Source: Anaspis maculata
Taxonomy: Eukaryota > Arthropoda > Insecta > Coleoptera > Scraptiidae
DNA length: 64,000 nt
Direction of reading: 5' to 3'
Assembly (NCBI GenBank): GCA_949128115.1
Contig: OX421966.1
Span: forward strand, 52,077,416 to 52,141,415
Shown: positions 24,001 to 37,363 of the stretch, piece after piece
How positions within the stretch are numbered: the first letter of the stretch is position 1
Layout: each line of letters starts with the position of its first letter
Notes under the pieces: generated by a model
What the model was told of the DNA's origin: nothing
Databases searched by the model: none
Seen by the model: only the letters and a program-made list of their open reading frames with translations
Program-made: the position numbers and the translations under genes

Positions 24001-27000
24001 TATTATCGAATGTTATTATTACTCAATCAATGTTCTTGTTTTTTTTTCTATGTTTTGTAGTTGAACTAACAACTTAACGTAGGAAATCCATCAGATTTGA
24101 ATGAGTTTGTTGGAAGGAAAACACGTTCAACGACATGAAAAACCTTCTTTTGGTGACATGCGGTGGCAATCAAGAGTCTCGGTAAACAGTATGTAATTGT
24201 GAAACGCTGTATTCGATTGTAAAACAATTATTTTTTTATAAGTTTGCACAGAGTGGGATTTTTTACGATCTCGTATTAAGCGGAAGAGTAATGCATTTCA
24301 TTTGTTATTGACGTTTCAATTAATAGTTCTATTGGATTAAATCGCTCCAATGTCATGTCACAAGGTTTTTGAAAGTACATAGTGTGTACTGCAGTGCTCA
24401 GGTATTTACCAATAACCTGATTTCGGCCCAGTTTCCTTATACACCCCAAATGCCTAGACCTGGTTCCTGGTTTTCTCTTGTTTCTAATTTTTGATAGCTT
24501 GGCTTGTTGCTTTTCCTATTATGCATCAGAAGGCCCAGAGTTGTAGTTCGGCAAGTGATAACCTGTCAATTAAATCACGGCAAAACTTTAATGTTACTGA
24601 GCATAGTTAAACAAGTCGTAAATTGGTTAGAATTTTTTTATTGGCACGTGGAACTGAAGTTATTTTATTGCATGCCAAGTCTGACGATCGGAGGAGGAAG
24701 ATTTTGTCGTTTATGGTGCTAAACAGTTATTTATCGCGGTTGAGAAAGACTTGAGAAAAAAAAACCGCTCTCGCACATTGACATTAGAAAATTTCCAATC
24801 GCTTCGGATGCCAATTTATTTTTGCTCGTAAACGCACGTCCTAACGGAACAATGATCGTGATTTGGTGAAATTTCCTAGGCAGTGCTGTTGGAACCGCGG
24901 CTTGAATTTATTAGCAATTAAATAAATTCGAGATGCAGAGATAGGGAGTTGGGCTTTATTTGTTGTGCTGTGTTGGTACCCTTGAAATCAACAGAGCAAG
25001 GCGGGAGCAAGGCAGAACACTATTTTCAAAATGCTGCTTGGTGTGTTTGCTTTGCGCGCGATTGTTTGAGAATTAACTGTTCCAAAGCTGGCGGCTGTAA
25101 TTTACTCAATTCGACTCTCTTGAAGCTTCTTCTTCGCCAACCGGTAATTTTTGTGATGAGAAATAATAAGAATAATAAAAAACCGCTCGAGAAGAGTATA
25201 ATTACGCTCTTGTTAATTCGTACCTTGAACATACCCATGCATTGGAATTAACCCAGACGAACACCTGATCAAGACGCTTTCACGGTACGTTTAATTGTGT
25301 GCGCGCCGTTTTTTTTTCTTCCAGTCCTTTTGTGTTACTTAGTGCTGTTCAGTGTTCTTGCGTACCGTCTGTCACGCGAAGAATGACTGCACCAATGAAA
25401 AATGAGCACTGCTTGCGAGCAGGAAACCTGTTTGAAGGGCACGAGGAAAACGAAAAACTTCCGTTCGTAATCGTGCGATGCCAATGATTCGTGTCAAAAA
25501 TGTTCAGACCATAACCATCACCGGCAAATTATCTAATCTATACAGAATTTACTAGTTATCAAGGGATTTGCGTTTGACGGTTTAACGCGCGTCACGCAAA
25601 AAAAAATCGTTCGATTGAATCGTAAATTAATTTTCGATTACATGAGATTGTATTGTCGTTCGTTTATTCACAAAACAAAAATCATGGTACCTAGGGCATG
25701 GCTGTCATTCTAGCTGGAGAGCTTGACCAAACAAAACAAAAATTGACTTTTGAAAAATTACTCATTATAGGTTTCGAGAAAGAATAATTATATCTTTCCA
25801 ATTTTACCTGGGCTATTCAGGTTCCGCAATGGTTACTGTACATTTCCGGTTAGTGCGCATTCAAAAGGCTGTCAAATTGACAACTCAACAGTTATTAAAC
25901 GGTTTTTCTTCGTTTTCTCTTCCAACTGCAGTGGATCAATGTTCGGTGCCCGTGTTGTAAGGTTTGTATTTGTCTCTGGTCCATTGGAAGCTCTAAAATC
26001 CATTATATAAACGTTGAAAATGTTCGATTCTAACCCGAACCTGAATGTGAAATTCAGGGACTGAGGATTCGATTCGGTATGAACTAAGAGGGCATAAGCA
26101 CACAGCTCTGAAAGACGCTTGAGAGCACTTTCCATCATGTGTATCACACACTGGCTGACAATTTCATTTTGATCTGCCAACTCCGAATCGGAAAAGGAAA
26201 AGGAACTCCGAAGATAAAAAAGGAAGCGTGAGTATACGTTTGAGGTTCAATTTAATTATCAGAAATTGAGAATTTTGGGTAGTGGCTGTAGGCAACCAGT
26301 TATACAGGCTGAAATATATTTTTTGGTACGATTAGGGTCTGTGGGATTAGGTTTGAAATAAGACAAAATAGGCTTTCATTATGTGAGATTTATTCTTGTA
26401 CCAAAGAAAAACTTGACAAATTCGGCATTCACTTTTCTTCCTTCCTCTCAATTTCTTCGCTGTTGTCCATGCCAACGACTCTTGCAGTATTTCCTGGCAG
26501 GAAATTCTTCTTCCTGCCGTCAAAGCTGTTCTGGGGCTACTGAATCAGCACCAGGCATCTCGCTGGACATCACCTTAACACATGCTTGATACAATGTCGC
26601 TAGAGGCCCAGGGTTGTTCAAGTTTCGTCACACGATCACAGTCTCAGTACTCCCAGTTGCCCTCAACCCGTCGTTGTCAGCGAATCACTCATACTTTGGC
26701 CGAGCAATACTTTTCTATAACGAGCTCCGCCTTGCTGGTCTAAACAACAGCTTTGTTTCCGCCGTAGGTACAGGGCTCGTGGAGGCACCCAGCAAGTGTT
26801 CGCAGTTTCAGTGGGTAACTCCCATCACCTGAACCTGGAATTATTGATCGACATAATAGCATCATCTACAGAGGCAGTTTGTCATATTCACCTGATCGAG
26901 AGGCTGTGCATGGATTTATGCCTTGATTCGGTGCAATGATTTGCATATTATTGTTCAGAGTTCGAAGAAATAAATAATGCTGTTAACCTTTAAAATCCCT

Positions 27001-27399
27001 GACGCTTCTTTGACTTCCACAGCCTTTGGAAAATTCAAAAGAAAGTGTCGAATCCGACATTTTAGGTACCCACCTACGCATAAAACTACGCAAGTAGCTC
27101 AAATGTTTGACAACCTCATCCACAGCCTGTTTGGTACCGTGTTTGATACCCTTGTCTTGCAGCCGGAGTAAATTTGCTCCGCAGCAAACTCAACTACCTC
27201 GTTCTTGCAACCGGGCACTAGAGTACCTAACCAATTACCTAGCGAAGACCCGAGCTCAATCCGAGGTCTAGGAACGTAGTATTGCCAGGAAATGTCTGAA
27301 CGCAATAACGAGCACATAAGCGCTCTCACTTTATACGAAAAATTATGATTTTTGCACCTTCACCATCACTAATTTTGAGATGTTGAAAAGCATGTACAT
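24001..27399. other. Unassigned non-coding stretch
   Basis: Frames are 102 codons or shorter with no recognisable family. No splice-flanked coding exon, long inverted repeat or tRNA-like sequence was found. Local GC content rises slightly near 26450-26800. I see nothing else in it. Confidence 0.5.
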
Positions 27400-28910
27400 C
27401 AAGTGCTCGCCAATTGAAATGGTCCACCCAAAAAATTAAGTCACATTCAAAGTGACATAACTCGTGAATGAATAAACTATTTTGAATCGTTTCATGTTTT
27501 CTGATTAGCTCACGGGTTAAATTACAACATGTCATGGGCCGTTTTTGATACAGGTGTTTCGTATTGATTATACAGGACGCTCAATGAGGTACTGCAAAAA
27601 TGGAAAAGTTTGAACTGGTCCCATTTCACAAAAAATTGGTTTTTGGTTTTCTCCGAGTGTTTTAGGAAAGATGTTGTTCCTATACCTTGGGGTAGTTTTC
27701 AAAATTTTGAGTCCATCTCCTCCAATTACACAGTGATCTCAAAAATGCAACCTTCTGGTCTGGCATTTATATCTATTTCAATTGTTGGTCGATTTTGGAA
27801 AATAAGAACTCTTGTTGAAGCTCAAGACTCAGATGAGAAGGCTCGAGGATCGGAACTGACTGGAGACAAAAATTTTGAAAAAGCGAAGGAATCGAAAGTG
27901 ACCTAAATATGAAGCACCCTAGAAATCAGGTTCAGGAAAAGAACTAAACAAAAATCAACTTGCCTTCAAACAGAATTTTATTTCCGAAAATTTTGAGATA
28001 TTTTCCAATTTAAGTGATGAAAATTGTCGATGGGGGACCCATTTTACGAATTAACTTTTCAGAAGATAATACCGGACCTTCCTCGGCTGAAAATGCACGT
28101 AACCTAGGTTACCTTCTTATTGTCGAATGTTTCCTTTACATTTAAAGAGGTAGGCACCAGTTCTGATCTTCGTAACCCAGGTTACATCTATTTTCAGGTG
28201 AAAAACGTCCAGTATTCTTCGTTGGGATCATCCATTTCTGATTTGGATTCATTGCCACAATTTTTGCTCTATACAAATGGGAAACTCCTTAAAATGTTCA
28301 GAAAGAATGATTTGTTTGAAGACAAGTTGTTCTTCATTTGATACCTCTCCTAAACCGGGTCTCTAGCAAGTTTGTCATTTGAGTCACTTTTGATTCAATC
28401 CCTTTCCCAGAATTTTTATTCTAAAGTCAATTCTGATCTTCGATCCTTCTGAACTGAGCCTTTAGCTTCAACAAGAGCCCTAATTTTCCAAAATCGGCCA
28501 ACAACGAATAAAATTATTACTGCAAAACTAAAAGGTTACATTTTTGAGATTACCCTGTAATTAAAGCAGATGAGCAAAATTTTTGAAAAACGATTCGAGT
28601 TATGGTTATAACAACTCCCCTGAAACACTTGGAGAAAACCAAAAACTATTTTTTGTGAAATGGGACCTGTTCAAACTTTTACTTTTCCATTTTTGCGGTA
28701 CCTGATTGAGGGCCCTGTATAAATTGATACGAAACACTTGTACCAAGAATAGTCACTTGTACCAAGAATAGTCCATGACATGTTGTAGTCCAGTACGTGA
28801 ACTAATTAGAAAACATAAAACGATTCAAAATAGTTTATTTATTCAAAAGTTATGACACTTTGAATGTGACTGTATTTTTTGAGTGGACCATTTCAAATGG
28901 CGAACACTTT
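27400..28910. mobile_element. 1.5 kb near-complete palindrome (giant foldback)
   Basis: The left half starting AAGTGCTCGCCA..TGAAATGGTCCAC (27401) is matched by its reverse complement ending at about 28910. Pairing persists through ACTATTTTGAATCG, TTTCGTATTGAT..TATACAGG, AATGG.AAAAGTTTGAAC, TTTTGGAAAAT, and CTTCAAACA to the middle near 28155. Overall identity is perhaps 70-75%. At the centre two palindromes, GTAACCTAGGTTAC (28099-28112) and GTAACCCAGGTTAC (28172-28185), face each other. In the right arm an extra short duplication (CTTGGTACAAGTG plus ACTATT) is present near 28735-28770. The frame at 27610-27906 (98 codons) lies wholly in one arm and is probably incidental. Confidence 0.85.
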
Positions 28911-29718
28911 ATATGAAGGTAACAATAATTCTAGATAACAATTTTTTTGAATAAAATGAACACAAAGTTTGAAAACGTGATATTCATTATTACCAAAAAA
29001 TGTTTTTTTTATACGGTTGGATAAAAACAAAAAGTGACCTGTTTCAGGATTTTTCCATGAAAAAAAATCATTTTCCGAAATATAAATTTTGTACAGGACC
29101 TTATCACCACACTGTATATTCACTTGTGCAATGTATTTCGTACAAAAAAAAAATCCGAAATAAATAGTAATTGAAAATGAAAGTTTTGAGCCCGATATGG
29201 ATATCGCATATATCGGTATCGGCCAAAAAATCCATATCGGTCGATCCCGTAAAAAAAAATAGAATACATAAATTTGTCGCTAATCGGTGCAAGCGGTAAT
29301 CGCTTGTAGAAACCTGTACGAAATTTTACTTCAAGATCCGGCATCTGGTCCGGTTCCGCCCACTGCAATTCGGTTCCGGTATTCGTTTTTTGAAGTGGTC
29401 GGAACTTCTCAATCTCTCAAATAACTAACAGGGGGCTCCATAATTTCGATGTTTCTCGATCCTTACCAGCGATACCCGCACGTAACACGAAACAAATCAC
29501 GGTGCCACTGGTGCCAGTTCCTGGACGCTGAATAATTGAACCACGCCCATTCCATTGATAAATTCATGAATTTGGCCAATGGCAGCGTGATTTTAAATGT
29601 TATTCGATGATAGATTTGAATTTTATCGCCCAGGAACCGAAGGAGAGTCTGGTATCAGCACCTGTTCGATTTCAGTTACCTCTACAAATCAGGCTGCTTC
29701 ATCCTTTGATCCACTCAA
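28911..29718. other. Unassigned stretch, AT-rich
   Basis: Contains A- and T-runs and short hydrophobic minus frames (28893-29368) that reflect AT-rich composition. No repeat or coding feature can be supported. Confidence 0.45.
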
Positions 29719-30040
29719 TAACTGACCAAATCTCAATAGCTTGCAAGTGCATCGTTAACAACTTTAACTTGATCCCCCCACATGCAAGACAGCATTGGCA
29801 AAACACGTGAGAGACCATCTATCTAGTAGATTTCAATTGCAACGGTTCCGAATGAGACTGTTTCGTTATCAATTTCAACTGACCAGACCGTAGCTACTGA
29901 CTTCTAAATAACCCCGAGATACAAGACAACATTCGCAAAACACGGGAAAGAAATCAATATTATATCGTAGTTTGAGCCTTTCCAATTGAAACTGTTTCTT
30001 TCTTGAACTTGATGAACTTCAACTGACCAGACCTCACTAA
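29719..30040. repeat. Diverged tandem repeat, ~145-157 bp period
   Basis: AACTGACCA starts similar segments at about 29719, 29876 and 30020. Shared landmarks are ACAAGACA.CATT.GCAAAACACG..A and CAATTG.AAC..TTT. Two full units and the start of a third are visible, with perhaps 65-70% identity. Confidence 0.5.
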
Positions 30041-32190
30041 CGTAATCCATCGTTACCATAGCCAGATTGATGTAAGACATTTCTTGAACGTTTTTTGGCA
30101 GATGTTGATGACGCCCAATTTCTGTTTGTCCATCTTCGTCAAACTTCTCTTCCTGTCAGCAGTACTTTGATTACTCCTGCACGTCCGTGCATCACAGCAG
30201 TATTGTTGTGCCTGCGTCATTGTTCTCCCGCAAACCTGCATTAACAAAATTCACCAATCAATTTTAATCTCAAATGTCTCTGTCGTACTGTAAAGTTCCG
30301 AACTATAATTTGAGTGGAAACTTCTCTGACGCTCGATTGTCTACTGAGCCATGGCAACCATCTGTTCCAACCAAGCACTGACGTTAATTGATTTCGATTT
30401 TCATCAACTGCGGACGGTGTGTGTGCTGTTTCGCTCGCAAAGAGGCCAAACCGAAACATACGCTACCTCACCACCTTCTATACAAAATTAAACGTGTTGG
30501 GTTCAAGCTAACGGGTTCGGAAATCGCACTGACTTACGTAACACACAAGCGCTCGGGCTTTGGCGTAGCCAACCATCATCGGGACTGGCAAAAAATAAAT
30601 TCAGGTGAGGAGCGGCATAAATAACGTCGTGTTGTTGTCAGAGATAGCCTCGTCGGCCCATGTAAGTCGATTCTCGTTAATTCTATCATCTTCGGTCCTG
30701 GATCTCTTGAGCGCGGCTCCTACCTCGTCGTCAATACTTCAAGTAGTGGTAGCAGCTTTAGAGCCAAGACGCAATGTCGAAGTTGTCGTGTATGGTTTCT
30801 GGGTTCTTATAATCCTCTCTGCTGCTTCTTTTCAGATGGATGCAAGGTACTGTTATGTTTGTTCAAAGGTGTAGGTAACGGTAACGGAAAGCACACACAC
30901 ACAGACACTCGCACACAATCAGGCTTATGCTTGCGACTCGCTTGTGGCTGATGGAAATAAATTTGAAATTTCAATGCGGTGTGCGAGAGTGTGACCTCAA
31001 ATATTACAATAAATGCGAATTGGTCACGTGTGGGCTTATCATTATTTATGCGCCTCTATAGAAGATTCATATCTCTGCAAGTGGTTGTCAACTTTAAAAC
31101 GAACGAGGATGAGAAATCGTGCGCTTGTTGCGACCTGAAACCAGCTTGAGTTTTGATGGCAGTTCAAATGACAGGTTCTTCAAGTTGCTACCTAGAACCG
31201 TTTTCCGTTCAACTGATCCAACTACCTCGGGTATGGATGGATTCGGGCCGTGATTGGTGTTTCTATGGCAACAGATCAGTTGGAGCTACTCTCGAGTTAT
31301 TCGATTTGTTGAATGGAAAGCGGCTGTGGTTGACAGTCGAAAACCATTCAGTGACCCTAAGTTTGTCAGGTAGGAGTTGGCAAGATAACAATGCCTGTTC
31401 TATAGTTCAAAATGATGCAGTTGCCAACTTGATTTGCATTTGCCATTTATTCTGCCTGAAGCCTTGAAGGTTAAATGACAACTTTACGTGAAGTTGGCAA
31501 CAGTGCAGCTGACAGCTTTGATCTTTTAAGGTGACAGTTTTAGCTTTGAATATGAAAGTTCCAGCTCTGAATTGTAACAGTTTTGAATATTATCAGTTTA
31601 AGCCCTTGAATCGACACCATCTCTTAGCACTTGTTTGTCACTTCCGGAGTAGAAAATAAATTAACTTCAGATCAGACGACAGTCACCGTTGATTGATTTT
31701 TATGGTTATTTCATGTACAGGACTGCGAATCGATGCGACGGTGGTTTACCATATGACGGACACAAAGTTGCAGACGCAATCGATACGACCAACACCATAA
31801 ACTGAACTCACACAGACGGGCGGAAATACAACTTGGGTCGTTAAAACGTTTTACGTCCTTCGTCGTAAAGAGGCAGGAACAGGACGCACTAAAAACGTTT
31901 CGGCTCTTCACTGTACCCAGGCATTTCACTCTCCTCTTTAGCTTTCCCTCCCAAAATGCTGGAGTGCTGCGCGGCAACGAATGGAATTTTGTTTCTTAAT
32001 GTTGGCATCCACTTTGACATTTTGACAAGTGGTGGATGTCAGCTGGCTCAAGAACAGCAAAGATTATGCTGGAAAACGTTCAATTTTTGGTCCATTGTCG
32101 TCCTAGAAATAAGAGAAACTCCAAAAAAAATTGACAGGTGTCAGTTAATTGAGATTTCACTAGAAAATGAAATTGTAGTAACCATTTAGG
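30041..32190. other. Unassigned stretch with a CA-rich tract
   Basis: A CA-rich tract lies at about 30892-30912. A dispersed short repeat is listed at 31466. Frames of up to 104 codons (31153-31467 plus) match nothing I know. No splice-bounded exon is evident. Confidence 0.5.
31466..31504 (+). repeat. Dispersed short repeat, copy 2
   Basis: GAAGGTTAAATGACAACTTT, then ACGTGAAGTTGGCAACAGT. About 85% identical to 61646-61686 and, over its last 20 bases, to the complement of 12098-12117. Confidence 0.6.
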
Positions 32191-32342
32191 ATATGTTCCG
32201 ATATCTAGATCGGTCGACCTGTTTTTCAGTAGGTGACTTTTGATACCGTGAACGACAGTTAACGTTTACAGCCAACTAGCCGGTAGTTCCAATATTCGGT
32301 TTTTCAGGCAACTGGTCGACCTATTTGAATATCGTAACATAC
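32191..32342. mobile_element. ~150 bp MITE
   Basis: The left end ATATGTTCCGATAT...GGTCGACC and right end GGTCGACC.ATTTGAATATCG.AACATA are inverted copies over about 27 bases. The interior is non-coding. No second copy was seen in this window and the target duplication is unclear. Confidence 0.6.
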
Positions 32343-35300
32343 ATTTAACATTACCATTAGACAGTTTTCATGGCACAAGGCGTCCTCAGTGGCAAAAGTG
32401 ACATCAATATTCTCTTTTGGAAAGCAAGTTGTGTGAGGTCAGGCTTCAAACAACGTGAAAAGAGTGTTGATTATTCAGTCTTCGGTTTCAGTGATTGAAG
32501 AATATACATATTAATAAATGATTTCTTGATTTTTCACGGAAGATCACTTTGATGTGGGCGGTGTTTTGTAGGTAATATTTGAAATTTTGTTTTTTTTTTG
32601 TCTCCTATGCTTTATTGTTTGCAACGTTTTCGCAATAATTTAAATCAGCTGATGGAATGAATCCTTTCCCATCCTTGATAAATTCCAAATTGAGGGAAAT
32701 TTGAGTCCAGTTCTAGCTAGTACCTATGAGTCAAAATTTGATAGCGTTTCTGATCTCTGAATTCAAGAAAATTTGAGTGAAGGATCGAGGTGAGGTTACA
32801 GCTACTGGTGAAGTGAGTGTTCGTGTAGGACTAGTGGCGTCTCTAAATGTGACTAAGATCGGCTTATGAATGAAATATTTTCATGAAACCAAAGGTCTGA
32901 TTAAGAAAGTACCTTCGTTCTCAAAAATTATAAAAACTTTGTCCGAAATTCCTGAAGCAGGAAAAACGGCGCAAATTCTAGAAGTTCACCGATTCAACGG
33001 TTAACAGAACGTCGACTAAAAACTCAGCATTCAGCACCAAGCTCAATGGTTCGATCTTGACCTTGCAGTGTTCCTCATTGTAATAATTCTAAATCAGCTA
33101 CGAAAGTTGGGAAGGTACTTTTTCGGCATACATTCCTGATTCCTGAGCCGCAAAGTCTAGGATAAAGTTTTATGGAAAAGTGATCGAAATGCTGCGCCTA
33201 GCAGATAATGAAATAATTCAATCTCATGATAGGGCAAGTACACGTACCTTTGCTTATGAAAAACTGGTAGCTGCACTCGAAACTGAACGAAAATGTTGAA
33301 GATCTCTGCGCGTGAGACACCAGAAAAGAACGGTTTTTCCGTCCATAGCTTGAGCGGTGAAAGCCAGAAAGCCAAACAAATGAATGACACTGACTTGAAA
33401 ATGGTACATCTTTATTGGAATGACACTTTGTTGAGGGAGAGCAGATCTACTAGTGTAACTATAGAAATGAAAATCACCTGACTTTTGAGAATCCGACTTT
33501 GGACAACCCCTTTCACTGTGTGACAGTCTAAACGCACTTCAAGTAAAGCCGACTTGATTGTCGATTACGAAATCGGCTGTAAATCCCTTTACTTGACACA
33601 AAATATCAAAGCAGCCTTATAGGCTTCAAACGTCGCTTCAAGGCAGATGTCTCGCCGCAAAAGAGATTTTTCTGAATAGCCACTTCTTTTAACGATTGAC
33701 ATTTTCTTGACATCAGCCTTCTTGATCTTATCTGAACTTTGTACCCAATGCAGTTAGTTGTTGTGTTTTACCTACTTGTTTTCCATTTTCGGAATTAATT
33801 GCATCACTTCAAATTCATCGCACAGCATACTACAGCGTAATTTGAGCGGCCACTAACGGCCACCTTTGTTATTAAGCGACATCCATATTTACCAACTTAT
33901 ACCATAATAAGAAACACAACTGTTGCCATTATTATCGTTATTATTGTTTTGTTTACTATTTTTCTATGTCCTTTTTTGGAAACGTATATCAGACAAAAAC
34001 GTCCAAGGTCGTAATTATATACCAGTGTCTCCTCTGCTTTTTTTCATTATTGTAATAATCCGGAAAATATACAATAATATGCAAAAAGATGTTTTCGTTT
34101 TAATATTTTCGGAATATAAAAACCGAGCATAAATAAATAAATCAAAGATATCAGGAATTGCGAGGAAAAAGCGCGCGCGTGTTTGGTTTGTGTGTGTGTT
34201 TTCATTTCCATAAACTAAAGCGTCTGACGTAAATCGCAGATTGAACCGCACAATCTGCTCTTCGCGATAAATTTTCTCCTGTTCTCCGCAATAAATTTTC
34301 TTTCCAGTTAAGAGTGCCTTTAATTTTTGAATAAAAGCCAGTGATGATCAAATGTTGGCATCACTTTCAGATCTGACGTACGATTGACGTTCAAATGTCA
34401 CTTGGCAATTTAAGCATTTATCGGATTATATCTATAGAATACCTCGTGAGCATCCTACATATCTTAAGCTCAGGTTTAAAATTAAAATCTCTACAATTTA
34501 GAAAACAAACGCAATATTTGTATTGAAATCAAAACTGCTTTGCATTCAAATTCCTTCGTTTCTCTACCAAGATTACGTTTTAATCTCGCCTGATTGTTCG
34601 TGGGGTTATCTGGGATAAAGTCTGGGTTATGCCCGGATTTTTACTAGTTTTCTTATTTCTATCACTAAGAATATTTATAGAAGAGGGCTTCTTTATCCAT
34701 TATCATAGACATGCTGTCAAACACACCATGAACAAGTGACAGTGCCTGTCATTTCGGTATCTAAACGTCAAAAGATCTTTGCCAAAAGTGCACAGCATCA
34801 GGCTTCACGCACGTGATTTCAGTAGGTATGCAGATTATTTCTGTATTACGTTATATTTCTGTACTCTGCTACTATAATGGGTTGACATTTCCAACATTCG
34901 CGCAATAAATTATTTATTAATTGCCGTTAAACGCGGATTTAAACGTGTCCGTGGTGCGTATTGAAATAAAATAGGCGGGGATTAGTTATTCCAAGAATAT
35001 AATTTATAAACATTTTATTTAATTTTTAGCTTCAGCTTGAAAAAACACATACGCCTGTAATAATACAAGTTTTTACAGACTCCTGTATGTTTTATGTGCA
35101 CATGGGCATGGCCGATTGGCCGTCTTTGTTTATGCGGCGTTTTTATTTCCTTGTTTTGGTCTGTTGTGGCGGGACATCTCGTATGTCACGCAATTGGGTC
35201 AAGCCACACTACGTTACAATTTGCCGTGTAGGATACAGACTTTGGAGACATTTCTAGCTTTTCTTCCTTGTTTTGCTTGTTAGCGTAATTGGGCGGTTAT

Positions 35301-36308
35301 TTTTATTTCTAGGCGCAGGCAGGCGCTGGGATGGCTTGTCAGGGGCACACGAAGCGCGCGCTCGACACGTCAAATTTGACGTTTTTATTTTCGCCAACTA
35401 ACAACCAGGATAACATGACACATCCGTGTAATGGCGCACGCTGTAAATATTTCACCATAATTATTATTATTGTGGTCATGGCAAAGCACCTAGGTAAGGT
35501 ATACCTTTAGGACTTAGTCATGGGATATGCAAACACTATGGAAACGCTTTATCTCTTGAGTTTGTGTTTGTCTGTATAATACGTTTTATGGCACTGTAAT
35601 ATGGCCATGAATAAATTGCGACAGGTGTATATTATTATCAACGGGTAAATAATGCATGTACGTAAACTGTAATGGCCCATAAACAAATTATAAAACGACA
35701 GGGCTTTATGAAAGTAAGCACGTATTTACCCTAGTTGTCGAGAAGTTGAATTGTCATTCGCGGAATTCTGTAAACAAAAAAATTGAATGGGACTATGAAT
35801 ATTATGATCCAGACAATGGCAGTTGTTATGTTGCTGCAGTTTCTTAGAAATTTATGAAGCCATTCACCAAATCGCGCGTGGCATTTGACAGTTTGCGAAC
35901 GTAATTAGAGGTGCAGTGTCCCGCAATTTTGACACCATCATGACGTTACGTTGGCAGATCGCGCATATCAATTCAATTCATAATCTTGTAGAAGTAATCT
36001 CAGAGATTTGGCATTATGGACACTAATCTAAGTAGTCTTGCTGCAAACATTAGATCATAGACTGCCGCAGAAATCATCAGTTCAAAAAACTGGTTTGTCA
36101 TTTTAGGTTTTCAAGCTGTCACTTCAGGAAGTCGAAATGTCAATTTACTATTATTCTGGCATTGTCTCGACCATTGTAGTCGAAACTACAATTGCAGAAA
36201 ATTGTTGATCTGCCGTTTGAATACATTGATAACAAAATTTACGTTTTTGTTGTGTTAATAGTGGTTAATACATGAGATGGCATGAGGGCATGACTTTTAT
36301 ATAAGTTG
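32343..36308. other. Unassigned non-coding stretch, AT-rich
   Basis: Frames are 78 codons or fewer. A GT-rich tract lies at about 34178-34200. The section 34900-35900 has many ATTTATTA/CATAAA-type AT words but no defined repeat. Nothing further can be supported. Confidence 0.5.
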
Positions 36309-36432
36309 TACCATGCGATCAACAAAATTCGGAATTGAGGTAGGCTGTGACCTGGTCAAATTTCAGGATGTCAAGCTGCTTTCGGCCAGAGCACAGCCTA
36401 CCCCAATTTCGAATTTTGTTGATCGCATGGTA
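36309..36432. mobile_element. MITE family A, copy 2 (124 bp)
   Basis: Same length and orientation as 12328-12451 and nearly identical (about two differences). Ends TACCATGCG / CGCATGGTA. The pair gives direct evidence of recent mobility. The frames crossing it are MITE sequence, not a gene. Confidence 0.9.
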
Positions 36433-36552
36433 TATGGATATTTTACAGTTCATGTATTTGACACTTGTCAAAATAGCCTCAAAAATTACAACAACAAAAA
36501 AATACAATTTGCAGTGGAAAAAAAACAAGTAAAATAGTGTACCTACAACACT

Positions 36553-36668
36553 CGTGGCTGGTTGCACAAGATCCTTTCCGACACTCAGCCTCTTACAGAA
36601 CTCGGGCTGCGCCCTCGTTCTGCAAATTTCGGCTTCGTGTCTGAAAACCACTTATGCAACAGCCAACT
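36553..36668. repeat. ~116 bp hairpin MITE
   Basis: The unit folds end to end: the outer GTTGCACAAG..CCTTTCCGACAC pairs with the complement of GTGTCTGAAAACCACTTATGC, and the centre CAGAACTCGGGCTGCGCCC pairs with itself (GGGCGCAGCCCGAGTTCTG). A degraded relative occurs at 8670-8808. It lies 120 bases from the family A MITE. Confidence 0.65.
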
Positions 36669-37363
36669 CGTATCGTAAACTACTATTACATTTGAAGTTG
36701 TCTTTGACAGAACATGCAGACTTCCGGCCAATCCAGACGGCCAGCGATGAAGATTTTGTTTCCTATACCACCCCTAAATGGAATTTTTTGTTGATCACAC
36801 GGTTCAGTCTATTAAACTGTCTTACGGATCCTAGTGCCTGTCGTCGAAGTAAAAATTACCACTGAAGACACATTTTTAGTGTCAGATTGTCAAATGGTCT
36901 TTTTCCACTGCAAAACCCATAATTTTTGATACTTTTTAAGGTATGTTTAGGTTTTTTCCTTAATCTCAAACTGTCACTGTTCTCTGTGTCATTTTAGTTT
37001 CGTCAACACTTCACTTCAATCATTTAAATTGACAGATTTAGGCAATGCAATGATTCAAAACATACATATCATTGAACCATCGCTGTCATTATTACCCGCA
37101 AATATTTAGTCCATTTTTTTGGGCCAATTTAAGCCCTGCGTGTCCATTTCCAGAGACTCCCTTGTCGTGAAATTGAATGGAACATTCGTTACTTGTCGTT
37201 GTTCAAAATCTCAACTGTCGCTGTAGTAAGAAGTAAGAACTGTCTTGTTCTCTTGTTCAGACAAGCAATGTTCTGGATATTTGAACTGTCACTGATTTTT
37301 GTCAACTTGGACGTTTTTGAAACTCTTTCGAGTTCACTGCCCGCCTCGTTGGGCGTTTAGATT
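36669..37363. other. Unassigned non-coding stretch
   Basis: Rich in CTGTCA/TGACAG words (for example near 36887, 36967, 37207 and 37287), but without a defined repeat unit or coding frame. Confidence 0.45.

Noticed and set aside
27099..27329. Minus frame containing YVPRPRIELGSSLG
   Set aside because: Resembles the translation of a tRNA-like or repeat sequence at first glance, but no polymerase III boxes or second copy could be confirmed.
27610..27906. 98-codon plus frame
   Set aside because: Wholly within one arm of the giant palindrome; the matching arm does not keep the frame.
36313..36537. Frames on both strands at 36.3-36.6 kb
   Set aside because: They lie mostly inside the 124 bp MITE and the adjacent hairpin.
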